NCBI GenBank assembly: GCA_001724265.1
Contig: MEDY01000011.1
Span: 1 to 64,000, forward strand
Source: Rhizaria sp. SCN 62-66
Lineage: Eukaryota > Rhizaria, unplaced
Reading direction: 5' to 3'
DNA length: 64,000 nucleotides
Below the pieces are notes generated by a model. That model ran no database searches. It was not told the DNA's origin and worked only from the letters and a program-made list of their open reading frames with translations. Below, piece after piece: positions 20,638-32,673 of this stretch. The position numbers were made by a program, and so were the translations under genes. Numbering within the stretch: the stretch's first letter is position 1; every line of letters begins with the position of its first letter.

Positions 20638-23600
20638 TTAACCGCGCAGGAACGGGTGCGCAGGCATCAGCACAGCGGCCGGAGCAGAGACAGTCCGAGA
20701 CGCAGCCTCCGGCGTCTCCAGAGTCAGCTGACTCACAGGCAGGTCGCCGCCGTGCTGTTGCTGTTGCTGAGGCTGTTGCTGTTGCTGCGGCATCACTGGC
20801 GAGACAGGAGAGCCTGGCGCAGCCGGCGACGGCGCGATGCTGCCACCATTACGCGCAGCGGCGGCGGCAATAGCGTGCAGCGCGCCGGGCGACGCCATTG
20901 CAGCCGCATTCTGCGCGGGCGAGTAGTGTGAGAGCTCAATCGGCACAGGGCTGCTCACGCCGTTGGTGTAGTACTCCTCGGCCTCAGCCTCTGCAGCCGC
21001 GCCGAGCGCCGGCGCGGCGGCGAGCGTCGCAGCGTCCGCGGCCGCAATCGCAGCGAGCGAAGCATCGGCGCTCCCGGCGTTGGCGCTGTCCTTGGCAAGC
21101 GTGTCGTCGACCTCCTTGAGCAAGAACTCGACCCACATTTCGGCCAAACTCTTCTTCTCGCCACTCGCCGCAGGTGCAACGGCAGCGGCAGCGGCCGCGT
21201 TGGCAGCAGCTGCGTCTGCGGCGGCGTCCGCAGGCGCGACCACTGTGGTGTTGACCCAGTTCCACGCCGAGCGCAGCACCTGCGTCGACCGCTGCACGAG
21301 CACACGGCCGGCTTCCTGACCGGGGATCGGCAGCAGCTGCGCGCGCGCACGGGCGCGGGCGGCAAGCACGCGCGCCTGCTGCTCGTCGGAGAACTGCAGG
21401 ATGCGCATCATGAGATCGGCAACCTCGCTCTGGCCGGCGCCCGCGGGGCGCGTGAGGTACGCCTCCATGAGCTTCACCACGATGCGCTTGTCCACAGTGT
21501 TCTCCTCGAAGCCCGCCGTAGCGCGGCGCAGCTTGTCGCCCAGAGCCTCGGTCTGCGCGCGCAGTTGCGCGCTCTCGCCCTCGAGTCGCGCGACCGCGGC
21601 CTCCAATTCAGGCACGCGCGCCGCCGCCGCCTCGCACTTCTCGGCGCGCTCTGCGGCCGCGGCGGCCTCGGCACGGGACTCGTTGAGCGCACGATCGCTG
21701 GACCGCGCGGCCTCGGCAGCGGCGACGCGCGCCGCGGCGAGCTCGTCCTGCGCAAGCTGCAGCGCGGCGTGCACGGCGACGTTGGTGCGCGAGAGATCGC
21801 TGTTGGCGTCCTCGCTGCGCTCCATCTCACGCGCCGCAGACGCCGCAGCGGCCTCCACGGCGGCCACGCGCGCGGCCGCGGACTCCACGGTCGCTTCGGC
21901 CTCCACAGCGCGCGCCTCGGCCGCGTCCGCCCGCGCGCGCTCGGCGGCAGTCGCGGCCTCACCCTCAGCGCGCGCGGCGGCAGCGTCCTCGCGGGCCTGC
22001 ATCTCGCGCGCAGCGGCGGCCTCAGCGGCGGCCAGCGCGTCCTCGGCCTCTCCGCGGGCCGCGATGATCTCGCGCTCGACCACGGCCTCCGTCTCGGCCT
22101 GCGCCTCGGCGGCAGCGGCAGCGGCGGCGTCGGCGGCCGCGCGCTGCGCAGCGAGCTCCTCACTCCACGCCGCCGCAGCGGCCTCGGCTTCCTCGCGGAT
22201 GGCCGCGGCCTCCGAGCGCGCGGCCTCGGCCTCGGCCAGCGCGGCGGCCAGCGCGGCGGCGGCGTCGGCAGCGGCGACCTCGGCCTCTGCGCGCTCGGTG
22301 GCCAGCTCGGTCGCAAAAGCGTCAGCCCGCGCCTCGGCATCGGCCACAGCGGCGTCGGCGGCCAGCACGCGCGCGTCGCTGTCGACGGCGCGGCCCTCGG
22401 CCTCAGCGGCGCGGGTCGCAGCCTCGTCCACGCGCGTGTCAGCCTCAGCCACCGCGAGCTCAGCGGCAGCGGCAGCGGCCTCTGCGGCGGCGGCGCGGGC
22501 CTCGGCAGCGGCAGCGCGCTCCTCAGCAGCCGCAGTGCCGTTCTCGGCCTCTGCAGCGCGCGCCTCCGCGGCAGTCGCGCGGGTTTCGGCGGCGACAGCG
22601 CGCGCCTCGGCCTCAGCGGCCGCCTTGCGCGCCTCAAGCGCGGCGGCCTTGGACGCGCGTGCGCGGTCCTCCCATGTGGTCTTGGCGCGGCTGAGCTCCT
22701 GCGTCAGCGCCAGCGTCTCCTGCAGCTGGCCGCGTAGCTTCTCGACAACGGCAGCATGCGCAGCGTTGGCGGCCGTGGCGTTGTTCGCGGAGGGCTCGGC
22801 AGAGAAGGGCGAGGACGGGAACGGGGCCGGGAACGCGCCGACGGCGGCCGCACCCCACGGGCTGTTGACGGTCTGCTGTGCGCTCGACGCCGCAGCAGCA
22901 GCAGCCGCGGTCGAGGCGGCCACCGACGCAGCCAGCGCGGCGGCGCGCTGCTCGGTCTGGGCCACGAGCTTGGCCTCGCTCAGCTCGCGGTCGCTCTCCG
23001 CGCGCGCCACAGCCTCCTTGAGCGCGGCAGCTTCGCCGCGCACGGCCTCAGCCTCTGCGCGCGCCGCGGCAGCCTCTGCGCGCGCAGCGTCGGCGGCGTC
23101 GGCCGCGGCGGCCGTGGCGGCGTTGGCGGCCGCGAGCTCCTCCTGCGCGACGGCGACGACCTCGCGCACCTTGGCGCGCGCACGGTCCTTGAGCTGCGTC
23201 TCGCGTGCGGCCGCAGCTTCTGCGGCGGCGGTCGCAGCGGCCTCGGCGGCTTCGACAGCCGCAGCGGCCTTAGCGTCGGTGGCAGCGCAGTGCGTGCACA
23301 CGCCAACCTGCGTCGTCGCGGCGACCTCGGCCGCGGCGTCGGCGGCGGCAGAGGCGGCCGCGGAAGCCACGCTGGCTGCCGCAGAGAAGAACGACGACAG
23401 TAGGCCGCCGCCGCTCTCCTGCACGACGACGTTGCTGGTCTCGGCTGCGGCTGGGATAGTCGGAGCAGTCACAACGACTGGCGCGGGAACGGGCTCAGCG
23501 TCAGCGGTAGCCAGGGGCGATGTGGCGATGTCGAAGTCGTCGACACCGCCCGCCAGCGTCGCCACCGTCGCATTGTGCGCACTGTGAAGTGTCGCGGCGT

Positions 23601-25717
23601 TGAGCTTGAGTGTTGCAATCTCCTCCTCGAGAGAAGCGTGCACAGAAAGTAATGCATCGCGCTCCTCGTTCCACGCGCTCTTCTCACTCGCCCATGCACT
23701 GCGCTCGCTCTCCAAAATTGCACTGACAACGCTCGCACTACCAGAGCTGGCGTCAGAGCTCGCTGTCGCAGCACCAGAGTCAGCGGTGGCGTCGGGCGCA
23801 GGCGCCGTCTGCTGGGCGGCCTCGAGCGCGCGGTACCGGGTCATCAGCGCCTCGGTCTTGCCGCTCAACGCGTCGAGCGCAACCTTCAGCTCGCCCTTGG
23901 CGGTCTCAGCCTCGGCCTTCGCTCTCTGGGCTTCGGCCCTCCCAGCCTCGGCCTCCGCCCGCGCGGCCTGCGCCGCCGCAAGCGCAGCTTCAGTCGCCGC
24001 GAGCGCGCTCTCAGCGGCCGCGGCGCGGGCCTCAGCGGATGCAGTCCTGGCCGCCGCGGCCGCCGCAGCCTCGCGCAGCGCAGTCGTCTCGGCCTCGGTC
24101 TCGCGCAAGTCTGCGCAGGCGTCGTCAACCTCGCGGCGCAGACGCGCAGACTCGGCCGCGGCGGCGTCAGCGGCAACCGCGGCGCGCGTCTCGGAGGCGT
24201 GCAGCGCGTTGCGAGTCATCTCCAGCTCGGTCTTGAGCGCGAGGAGCGCGGCGGCCTTCTTGGCGCGCTTGCTCACCGGGCCCGGGGCCGAGACGGCGAG
24301 GGCGACGGCGGCGGACTCGTCGGCAAACACACTGTCGCCGTCCTCGTCCTCGTCATCACCGCCATCGTCAGCGCCGTCAGCATCACCGTCAGCATCGGCG
24401 TTCACGTTCGCGTCCGCAGTGCCGTCGACCTTGGCCTTGAGCGCTGCGATCACGCTCTCGGCCGCGGCAGAGGCGTCGCGCAGAGCCGCAACCTCGGCGC
24501 GCAGCCGCGCGACTTCGGCCGCGGAGGTGCTGACATCAGCAGCACCACTCTCACTATTCTCCCTGTCGCCAACATCAAAGTGCTCGCCCTCAAAGGTCTC
24601 GCCGACGGCGAGCTTGCGGCGCGGCAGCGCGGACAACAGACTGGCGGTCAGCCCGCCACCGCCGAGACTGCTGCTGCTTTCCGACTCCACGGCATTGTTC
24701 TCGCGACTAGTACTCGCGTTCCCGCTGGTGATGCCGAGACGCGCGAGCGTGGTCGCGAGAGGGTTCTCATCGCCGCCGTAGTCGCTGACCTCACTGCGGA
24801 CCTCGCCGTCGTCGTCGTCGCCACCGTTGACGTCGCCGCCGTTGTTGTGTGCGGCAGCGACGTCGGGCTCGCTGAAGTCGTCGAGCATCGCCAGCCGCGC
24901 CGCGTCGTCTTCGTCGTGGTTATTATCCTCGCTGTCGCCGTCGCCGTGGCCGGTGTACGCGAGTGTGCGCGGGTCGTGGTCGAGATCAATCGCGGCGGCG
25001 GGGCTGCCAAACGGACCCGCGAACTGCTGTTGCTGCGGCTGCTGTGTGCTGTTGTTGTGAACGATCGGCGCAATGCCGCTGGCGCCGCTATTGCCCGCCG
25101 TCGCTGAGGCCGTCGACGTGGGCGCCGCGGGGCCCGCGCGGATGCCCAGCGCCGAGAACGCCGGCATGCCGGATGCGCCGAACACGGCGTGCATGACGCT
25201 CTCCGCCACGCGCTCAGTGGGCGCGACAGCGCTCTCGGCCGCAGTCGCAGCGGGGGACACAGTCGTCATCGCGGTCTCCGTCGCTGCGGTCTGAGCGGTG
25301 ACCGGCGCGGTGACCGGCGGTGCACTGGCAGAAGCTGCGGCGGCCGCGGAGACTGCTGCGGCGGCCGTGACCGCTGCGGCGGCGGTGGCGGGACTGAGGT
25401 CGTGCGCGCAGCCGGGTACCTCGCAACCCTCGCCCTCGCACTCGACGAGGCTGGCGAGGCGCGGGCGGAACGACGGAGACGAAGCGCCGTCGTCGGCGGC
25501 GCCCAGAGAGAGCGTGGCCGAGGTCGAGGCGGGGACGGAAACCGGGAGCGATGACTCGGCGACTGGCTCGGAGGACGCGACGGAGACTCTGGGCTCGAAG
25601 GAGGCGGCGGGCACCGTGGGCAGCAGAGGCTCGGTGGAGGCAGAAGCAAACGGGTTGCTGTTATCGATATTGCCGAAGAAGTCGTACTCTGCCAGTGTCG
25701 CGGTGCCCTGGCTCGGC

Positions 25718-25752
<35 letters not shown>

Positions 25753-27285
25753 AGGCTCAGTGACGGTGTTATCAAACTGAGCAGTTGCGGCAGTGTAAGA
25801 ATCAGAAATTTGCGCGGTATCAAGAGGACTATTTGTAAGCTCGTTGCCAAACACGTCGTCGTTGATGTCGCTCAAGTTGTGGGCAGCTGCAGGCACAGCA
25901 ACAGCAGCAGTGGACTCAGTCGCAGAGACTGCAGTAGCGGGTGCAAGCGGGCTCGACGCAAACGCTGTCGCAAACGAAGGCAGCACAGCCGCGGCCGCGG
26001 TAGCAGCAGGAGCAGGAGCGGAAACTGTCGTTTCGAACGGGTTATTCACTGCGACACCTGTCGCTGCGGCCGCGGGTGCGACCACAGGAGACAGAGCGGT
26101 GTGCGTGGTGACTGTGGCGTTAGCGGGGGCGCCGAAATAGCTGTCCAGGTCGAGCGCATGGCTGTCAGCGGCGACAGCGGCAACATCGTCGCTGCTCTGT
26201 GTAACAACAGCATCGCTGGCGCTCACGGCAGCAGCAGTGGCGGCTGTGGTAGAGCTGGCAGTGCCAGACACAGCGCGACTGCTGTTGCTGTTGTTGTTGT
26301 TAGCAGCAGCAGACGGCATCAGGAAAGGATTGCTAAATGGCACGGCGGCGCCGACGGTCGCGGTCCCAGGCGCAGTCGCAACTCTCCCAGCAGCGGCACC
26401 GGGCGGCGCAACACCAGGAGGAAACAGCGATCTCGCCTGTCCACCAGCAGCAGTGGCGCTCGGATTCGCACTGGCAGTTGCGCTGGGGGCAGGGCCGCCG
26501 CGGCCCGGGGGAAACAGCGACGACCCCGCCGGACGCAGCGCCGGGGCGCCAGACTGTGCCCCCGCAGCGGGGAGACCCGGGGCAGCGCGCGGCAGCGAGT
26601 TCGCAGCGTGGGGCGCGGAGGCGTGCGTCGCGGAGGCGTGCGCGGGCGCCGGACCGGCCTTGATGGCTGAGAGCGAGACCGACGTGTTCAGTGTCCCCAC
26701 GGGGCTCGCAAAGCCGGTCGCCACAGTCGGTGTGCCCCCAGCCGCGGCGCCCGTGCTCGCGGCGGCGGCGGCGGCGGCGGCGTCGAGGAACGGGGTGAGC
26801 TGGGGCGTATACTCGCCGCCGCGGGCGTGCGAGGGATCAAACGCGGCCAGCGAGGAGACGCTCGCGAACAGAGACGCGCCCGCCGAAGCCAGAGACGTCG
26901 ACAGGTCGGCGGCAACCAGCGAGAGCGTCTCGGAAGCCGCGGTGACCGGGTCCGAGTTGGGTCTCGCAGGGCTGGCGGTGGCGCTGGCGGCGGCGGGCGG
27001 CACGGAGGACGACGACGACGACGAGGACGTGGAGGCAATGGAGGCGGGGGCGGGGACGGGGGCAGCGGATGAGGGCGCGACAAAGGTGACCTGCTGTGAG
27101 GAAGGATTGTCTTCGTCGGAGCCGGGGTCAACGGCATTGAAGTCGTCGACAACTTCCTTGGAGAGCGCGACAGCGGCGTCCTTGGCGCGGGCCAGACCGT
27201 GCTGCGCCGAGGTTTGCGCCTGCTCGAGGCCCTGCAGCGCCAGCGCCTGCGCGGACCGCGCCAGCTCGCTAAACTGGCTCCACAT
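20638..27285 (-). CDS. GRAB-domain golgin (GMAP-210/Rud3/plant GC3-GC4 type)
   Basis: A long Golgi tether, 2215 residues, one exon. The ATG at 27285 (MWSQFSELARSAQ) is chosen because upstream codons look non-coding; its amphipathic N-terminus is typical of golgins. Residues about 60-920 are disordered and rich in Ala/Ser/Thr, with three NPF motifs (SNPFLMP, NNPFETT, SNPFASA). Residues about 930-1925 are an Ala/Glu-rich coiled coil. At about 1929-1978 is a GRIP-related Arf-binding (GRAB) domain: VDKRIVVKLMEAYL, followed by VADLMMRILQFSDEQ, matching Rud3, GMAP-210 and plant golgin candidates 3/4. About 240 residues follow it, including a short conserved-looking block (SLAEMWVEFLLKEVDD), poly-Q runs and the terminal PFLRG. 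Expected role: Arf1-dependent recruitment to cis-Golgi and vesicle capture. Stop is TAA. Confidence 0.75.
25718..25749. repeat. (GCA)n microsatellite in the golgin gene
   Basis: About ten tandem GCA/CAG triplets. In the golgin frame they encode an alanine run in the disordered N-terminal region, so length changes would stay in frame. Confidence 0.85.
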
Positions 27286-27831
27286 CAGCCACGAGAAAAC
27301 GTCTAAATGCCGGTTTTCAAAGAAAAAATGAAGAAAAGGAAGCGCTGCGGGGAAAGATTTGCGAGGAATGGAGTGGCATTGCGTCAGCATCGTCATGGTG
27401 GGAAGAATCACTGCATAGAGTGCCGGTAAATAGATGTAGAAGTGGAAGATATACACGATATAGATCGCGCAGTTTTAAATGTCATGTTTGAGATTTGGGT
27501 CTATCGACGTTCATTAGAGAGCTCTGCACATCAGTTCATTGTTCTGCCACTTGTTGAGTGCCTTGCCACCTCGAAAAAGTCTCGAAGGGGGGGTAAAGCG
27601 AAAGCTTGCATTTTCATATCGCAAGCTTTGTCACATGTCCGTCTCTGTTGTTAAGACTTGTTCCCTCAGATTATACATAGATTTTTAGTCGTTTTTTGAA
27701 AATTATACGCCGCAAGCTCACCATCATCACCACCAACGTGGTCGTTTTTAGGTTGCCCTTTACCCCTTGAACGTTTAACGGTTACCATCCATCCCCCGTC
27801 CCTGCGCCGCGCTTCCCGTCCGTCCCGCTCC
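27286..27831. other. Divergent intergenic region
   Basis: Short spacer between the golgin start (minus) and the UPF0193-family start (plus); probable bidirectional promoter. No other feature seen. Confidence 0.55.
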
Positions 27832-28853
27832 ATGTCCGCCCCTGCCCCGTCCCCCGACGGCTCCTCCGAGCCGTTTGACCCGATCCTGCCGCAGCTGCTG
27901 CAGCGCGACATGACTGGCGTATACAAGCAGTACGGCGGCCTCAGCACCCCGCTCGGCCGGCAGATGTACGCGCTCTACAACAAGGAAGAGGACGCGAACA
28001 AACGCGCAGCCGCACGCGCACAGCTCGCCTCATCGGCGTCGCGTGCCGGGAAGCAGCCGCTCGCCCCGCAGGAGCAGCACGCCGCGCAACGTCAAGTACG
28101 TCCAACTACAACGAAGCTTTGGCTTCTGTGCTAGATGCATGTATACTTGCAAAGCTATATCTCATCATAAACGACGCTTTTCCTTGCCAAAACGTATTTT
28201 TGATCTGTTTTGCGTGCGTATTCACTCAATGTATTGTAACATCATTCAAATGCAACATTTTTGCGACAAGTCCACTCACTTCTCCTTCCTCGCCTTTGCT
28301 ACTTTCCTTCTTTGTAAAGGCCGCCTACGACGCCGCGGTCGCGCGCAAGACCGCCTACCAGGCGCCCCCGCCGCCGGCACCCAAGTCCTCCCAGCGCGGG
28401 CCGCGCTTTGCGCCCGTGGACCTGATCCCGCACCGCCGGCCTGGTGCGGAGATCCAGCGCGACATGCGTGCCGAGGCCGATGCGGAGCGCGCGGCCCGCA
28501 ACCCGGCTGGCGGCGTCCGCGGTGCGCACGTCAGCCGACAGGCCCAAGTCGAGACGCTGCAGGACCGCATGGAGGGCGTTCCGGCCCCCGCGGCCGCCGC
28601 GGGCGCGGTTGCGGCCCGGCGCGCTGGCGCGAAGCCCGGAGCCCGCGGCGCGAAGGGGGCGGCTGAGACTGAGGAAGAGCGTCTGTTTGCGGCGATCCTG
28701 GGCGAGATCCGCGAGCGCGAGCAGTACATCGCACGCATGCGCAGCGTCAAAGGCCCGCTGTGGCAGGACCAGCTCGTCGAGAAGGAGATCAAGGATCGCG
28801 TGGCGGAGCTGCAGAAGCTCAGCGCGCTCATCGACGACGCCGCCGGGCAGTGA
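27832..28853 (+). CDS. UPF0193 (EVG1/C22orf23) family protein
   Basis: Two exons, 27832-28095 and 28320-28853, separated by a 224-bp intron (donor GTACGT, acceptor TTTGTAAAG, phase 0); 265 residues. The N-terminal helix PFDPILPQLLQRDM and the C-terminal helix pair ERLFAAILGEIREREQYIARM...EIKDRVAELQKLSALID align with the start and end of UPF0193 protein EVG1, including its EIQERKEFL-type core. The central part is Pro/Ala/Arg-rich. No TM or signal peptide. The family is largely restricted to organisms with cilia and its molecular role is not established, so a ciliary function is inferred, consistent with other ciliary genes nearby. The intron starts where the first ORF would otherwise run into a stop soon after. 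Stop is TGA. Confidence 0.7.
28096..28319 (+). other. Intron of the UPF0193-family gene
   Basis: GTACGT donor, AT-rich body, pyrimidine-rich 3' end with AAAG acceptor. Splicing joins HAAQRQ to AAYDAAV in phase 0. Confidence 0.85.
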
Positions 28854-29279
28854 GCGCGGGCTGCGACCGTGGAGAGTGACCGTGAGCAGGGGTCTATGAT
28901 ATGATATGCCATTGTGCCAGGGACGTGTTGCCTGGGCCCGACAATCGCTTCATGTAAGATGACATGATGACATGACACGAGATATGAGTCTAGAGAAACA
29001 CAACGAGATCATTTTGATTCAGCCCAGGAAACTTGAAATCCAGTTACACTAGAATATGTATTCAGTTTTACGACACATCGTATATAGAATGATATAATCC
29101 GATATAATACAATACAATACAAAATTGGGTGCTTGAAATCTTTTCTTGGCACTCTAATCTGACCTGGCCTACACTCACTCATTACTCATTGTAGGCACAT
29201 GTGTGTGTGCTTTAAGCACTTCACAATTTGACGTGTCCGTACGATATTACTTACACGCCTCAATTCCACGTACATGCAC
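28854..29279. other. Convergent spacer with simple-sequence stretches
   Basis: 3' flanks of the UPF0193 gene and of the AT-hook gene. Contains short degenerate repeats of ATGATATGATATG and ATAATACAATACAATAC type around 28895-29125. No gene seen. Confidence 0.6.
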
Positions 29280-31556
29280 TCACATGCCTCCATTGTTGTT
29301 GCTGTTGCTGTTGTTGCCGAACTGGCGATTGCCCGCCGCCGCGGCCGCCGCCGCCGCCGCGACCGCGGCTGTGACAGCCGCTGTGGCCGCCGCCGTCACC
29401 GCCGACACGCCCGCGCTCTGCTGCCCCTGCAGCTGACCGTGGGCAGCAGCCGGGTGACCGTGTGCCGCGTAGCCGCCGCCGGCGAGCGCCCCCGCTGTGT
29501 GCATGCCGCGCGCGGCGGCGGCGGCGGCGGCGACGCTATTGGCGTCAGCGGCGCTAAGCGCAGCGCTGATCGCCGCGATGGCAGCGGCGGGGAAGCCATG
29601 GCTGCCCACGAAGCCGTTAACGCCGGGGATCGAGCCGCCACTGGCACCGCCGCCGCCGTTGTTGCTGTTGTTGTTGTTGTTGTTGTTGCTGCTGTTGTTC
29701 TCGGCAGCGGCAGCCGCAGCCGCAGCAGCCGCCGCCGCCGCGACGGCCGCGACACTGCTGCTCGCTGCACCAGCCATGCCCGCGCCCGCGCCCGCGCCGG
29801 CCGCGGCACCAACGCCAGTGCCGGCAGCGGCCAGCGGCAGCACGCCAGTGCCCGCAGCGGGGGCGGCGACCAGGGCGGCGACGGGGGCGAGGGCGGGCCC
29901 CGCAGCGGCGGCCCTTGCGGCGGCAGCAAAAGAGGCGGCAGACGCGCTGTCCGCCCCCGCGCCCGCCGCGCCCGCGGCGCCCCCGCCCACAGCTGCGGCG
30001 GCGGCCTGCGCGACTGCGAGCGCGCGCTTCTGGCGGAACCGCTGCGAATACTCCCTGCTGCGCTGCGCGTACGTGGGGTCCTCCTTGCGGCGCTGGTTGG
30101 CGATGCGCATGCGTTCACGCGCCTCTTCGACCTCCTCGGGCGTCCGCCGCGCGCGCCAGCGGGCCTCGGCCTCGCGCTTGCGTTCGCGCGCCTCCGCGTC
30201 GTGGCGCAGCGCCGCGCGGTACGCGACCCCGTACGCGCGGCGGCGCTCGACGGCCTCGGGGGAGAGCTGGCGCGCGGCCTCGCGCTCGCGCCACTGCGCG
30301 TTGGCCACGGGGTCAAGCGCGCGGCGGCGCGAGGTCTTGTCGAGCCCGTCGAGGATGCGCGCCCACACGACGCGCAGCTCGGGCTCGGACCAGTTGGGGT
30401 AGCTGCGCCGCAGCGAGGGCGGGATCGGGTCGCGCTCCGTGTCGGTGCGGCGGCCCTTAATGCGGTACTTGAGGTTCGGCGCGTCGGGGTTGTGGAACAG
30501 CAAGGGGTCATCCTCGCTCGCCACCGTGGGCACCTCGGGAATCACCGCGCGCCGCGGCCGGCGGGCCACCCCCGAGCGCCGCTCCTGCAGTTGCCGCAGC
30601 TGCGCCTGGCCCTCCTCGTTGTCGTCATCTTCATCGCCCTCGCCGTCGCCCTCGCCCTCGCCGTCGCCCTCGCCGTCGCCGTCGCCGTCGCCGTTAGCGT
30701 TGAGCTCGGTGGGGACGAGGGCGCCGGTGGCCCCCAGCGCACCGCCAGCGGCGCCGGCAGCGGCGCCGGCGGCAGGGCGGGCGCGGGCGGCGGCGCGGGC
30801 GCGGGGGCGCTGCTGCTGGCCATCTTCGTCCTCGTCCTCCTCCTCGCCGTCTTCGTTGCCGCTGGTGATGTAGTTGGCGCCAACAGCTGCGGCGGCGGCG
30901 CGCGGGGGTCGGCCACGCGGGCGCCTGACCTCAGTTCCGGGCACAGCGCCAGGATCAGCCGCAGCTGCAGCAGCGGCAACGGCAGCAGCAGCAGCGCTGG
31001 CGGGCGCACGGCGGCGCGCCGCGACTCTAGCGTCAACGCCCAGGCCAGCGGCAGCCACGGCAGCAGCGGCGGCGGCGGCAGCGGCGGCGGCAGCGGCAGC
31101 GGCTGAGACAGTGGCTCCATCGCCCAGTCCGTCGCCCGGAGCAGCCGCGCCACCGACCGCGGGGACTGGGTGGAGAACCACGCGGCGACGCTTGACGGCA
31201 GCGCCGGCGGCGTCGCCGTCGGCCTCAACCTCGGCGTCACCGGCGGCGACACCGGCGGCGTCGGCAAGGTCGGTGTCACCGACGGCCGCGGCAGCCCGGC
31301 GTGCGCGTGGCTTCCGCTGCCCCATCCCAGCGGCAGCGGCAGCGGCGGTGCCAGGGACGGGGCCGGCGCCGGGGGGCAGGAGCGTGTTCGTGGCCCGCTC
31401 GGCGGCGGCCGCGGCGGCCGCGGCGAGGGTGACGCTCAAGTCGTCGCTCGAGGGGCGCGCGCCCTGGCCCTGGCTCTGGCTCTGACCCTGGCTGGGGCCC
31501 TGCAGCTGGCCAGTGGGCTTGCCCAGCTGTGCAGCGGCGGCTTGAGTCTGCGCCCT

Positions 31557-31649
<93 letters not shown>

Positions 31650-31962
31650 GCTGCTGTTGGCGGTGTTGGTGGGCGGCGTTAAGCGCCAGCGTGATCGCGT
31701 TCTCAGTCATCGTCACAGCATGCGCGTCAGGCCCGCTGACGTGCTTCTTGAGCTGCGCCTCAAACGCGACAAGTCGCTGGAGGATCTGGTCCTGCTGCTG
31801 CTGCTGCACCATCTCGAGCAGCTGAAGCTGGGACGGGTCGTAGGCGTGCTGCTGCAGCTGCAGCTGGTCCGCGCGCGTCTGCAGCTGCTGCAGCTCCTGC
31901 AGCGCGGCCGCGGCGGCGCCGATCACCGCACTCGAGCTCATCGTCGCCAGCCCCGGCGGCAG

Positions 31963-31997
<35 letters not shown>

Positions 31998-32673
31998 CCG
32001 CAGCGGCGTTGGCGTTGGCGTTGCCCGCGCCGTTCGCTGCCGCAGTCGCCGCAGCAGCGGAGCCGGCGGCGGGGGCGGCGCCGAGGGGGCGGCGGGTCGC
32101 GCGGGCCGCTGCCGCCGCGGCAGCCGCGGCCTGATGCTGCTGCTGTTGTTGTTGCTGCTGCTGGTGGTTCTGCGCAGCAGCCTCGGCGGCAGTGACGCGC
32201 GTGTTGCGCTGCCCCTGCTGCTGTGACGCGTTGTTGGCGCTGGCAGCGGCGCCCGCGCGCACGTTTGCGGCGATTCTCGGCCGCTGTGACACAGCCAGCG
32301 CGGCCGCGACGGCAGTGAGCGCCGCCGTCGCCGCAGAAAAGCTGGGCGCCGCGTTGCTCGCGGTGCTCGCGGTCAGCGCAGGGGTGGTCACGGTCACGGC
32401 GGCGGGCGCGGGCGCGGCGGCCTGGGCGCGGCGGAGCGTGCGGGTGGCGACCGGGGCGTCGTCGGCAACAGGTGCGGCGGCGGATGAAGCGACGGGGGCA
32501 GCGGCTGGCTTGGCGGTCACTGCATCGCTTTTAGGAGCTATTTTGGCCTTCGCAGCGACAACCATGGCTGCAACGGATGCGGCCGCGGCAGTGGCAGCGG
32601 GGAAAGGCTGGGAGTTGTTGGAAGCGGCCGCGGCGGCAGCGGCGGCAGCGCGCTGAGACTGCGGTTGTGACAT
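29280..32673 (-). CDS. Poly-Q/poly-A AT-hook protein, frame broken inside a CAG tract
   Basis: One gene of about 1130 residues in two frames. The 5' part (32673 to about 31648) starts MSQPQSQR and has a Gln-rich helical stretch (QTRADQLQLQQH, DQILQRLVAFEAQLKKHV). Entering the CAG tract it reads poly-A, then only Arg-rich nonsense until a stop at 31276. The 3' part (from about 31647 to 29280) reads the tract as poly-Q and continues with GKPTGQLQGPSQGQS, a basic cluster GQRKPRARR, an AT-hook RRPRGRPPR (near residue 580), acidic runs, an Arg/Glu-rich helical region (YPNWSEPELRVVWARIL, then about 90 basic residues) and Ala/Asn-rich tails. A one-base insertion near 31648 (CAAGCAG instead of CAGCAG) would explain the break. 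Likely a nuclear DNA-binding regulator; no ortholog recognised. Alternative: a separate downstream gene from an ATG near 31325. Stop is TGA. Confidence 0.6.
31558..31660. repeat. CAG/CTG trinucleotide tract of about 100 bp
   Basis: About 30 nearly uninterrupted CTG units on the plus strand (CAG on the coding strand), with a CTT-GCT phase slip at about 31647-31650. It lies inside the AT-hook gene and coincides with the place where its reading frame changes. Confidence 0.9.

Noticed and set aside
21401-23587. 728-codon plus-strand Ala/Ser-rich frame
   Set aside because: Antisense shadow of the golgin's Ala/Glu coiled coil (GCC/GAG codons); no domain and repetitive composition.
29274-31106. 610-codon plus-strand frame
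   Set aside because: Antisense of the AT-hook gene; Arg/Gly/Ala-rich with no domain, whereas the minus frame has the AT-hook and Asn/Gln-rich tails.
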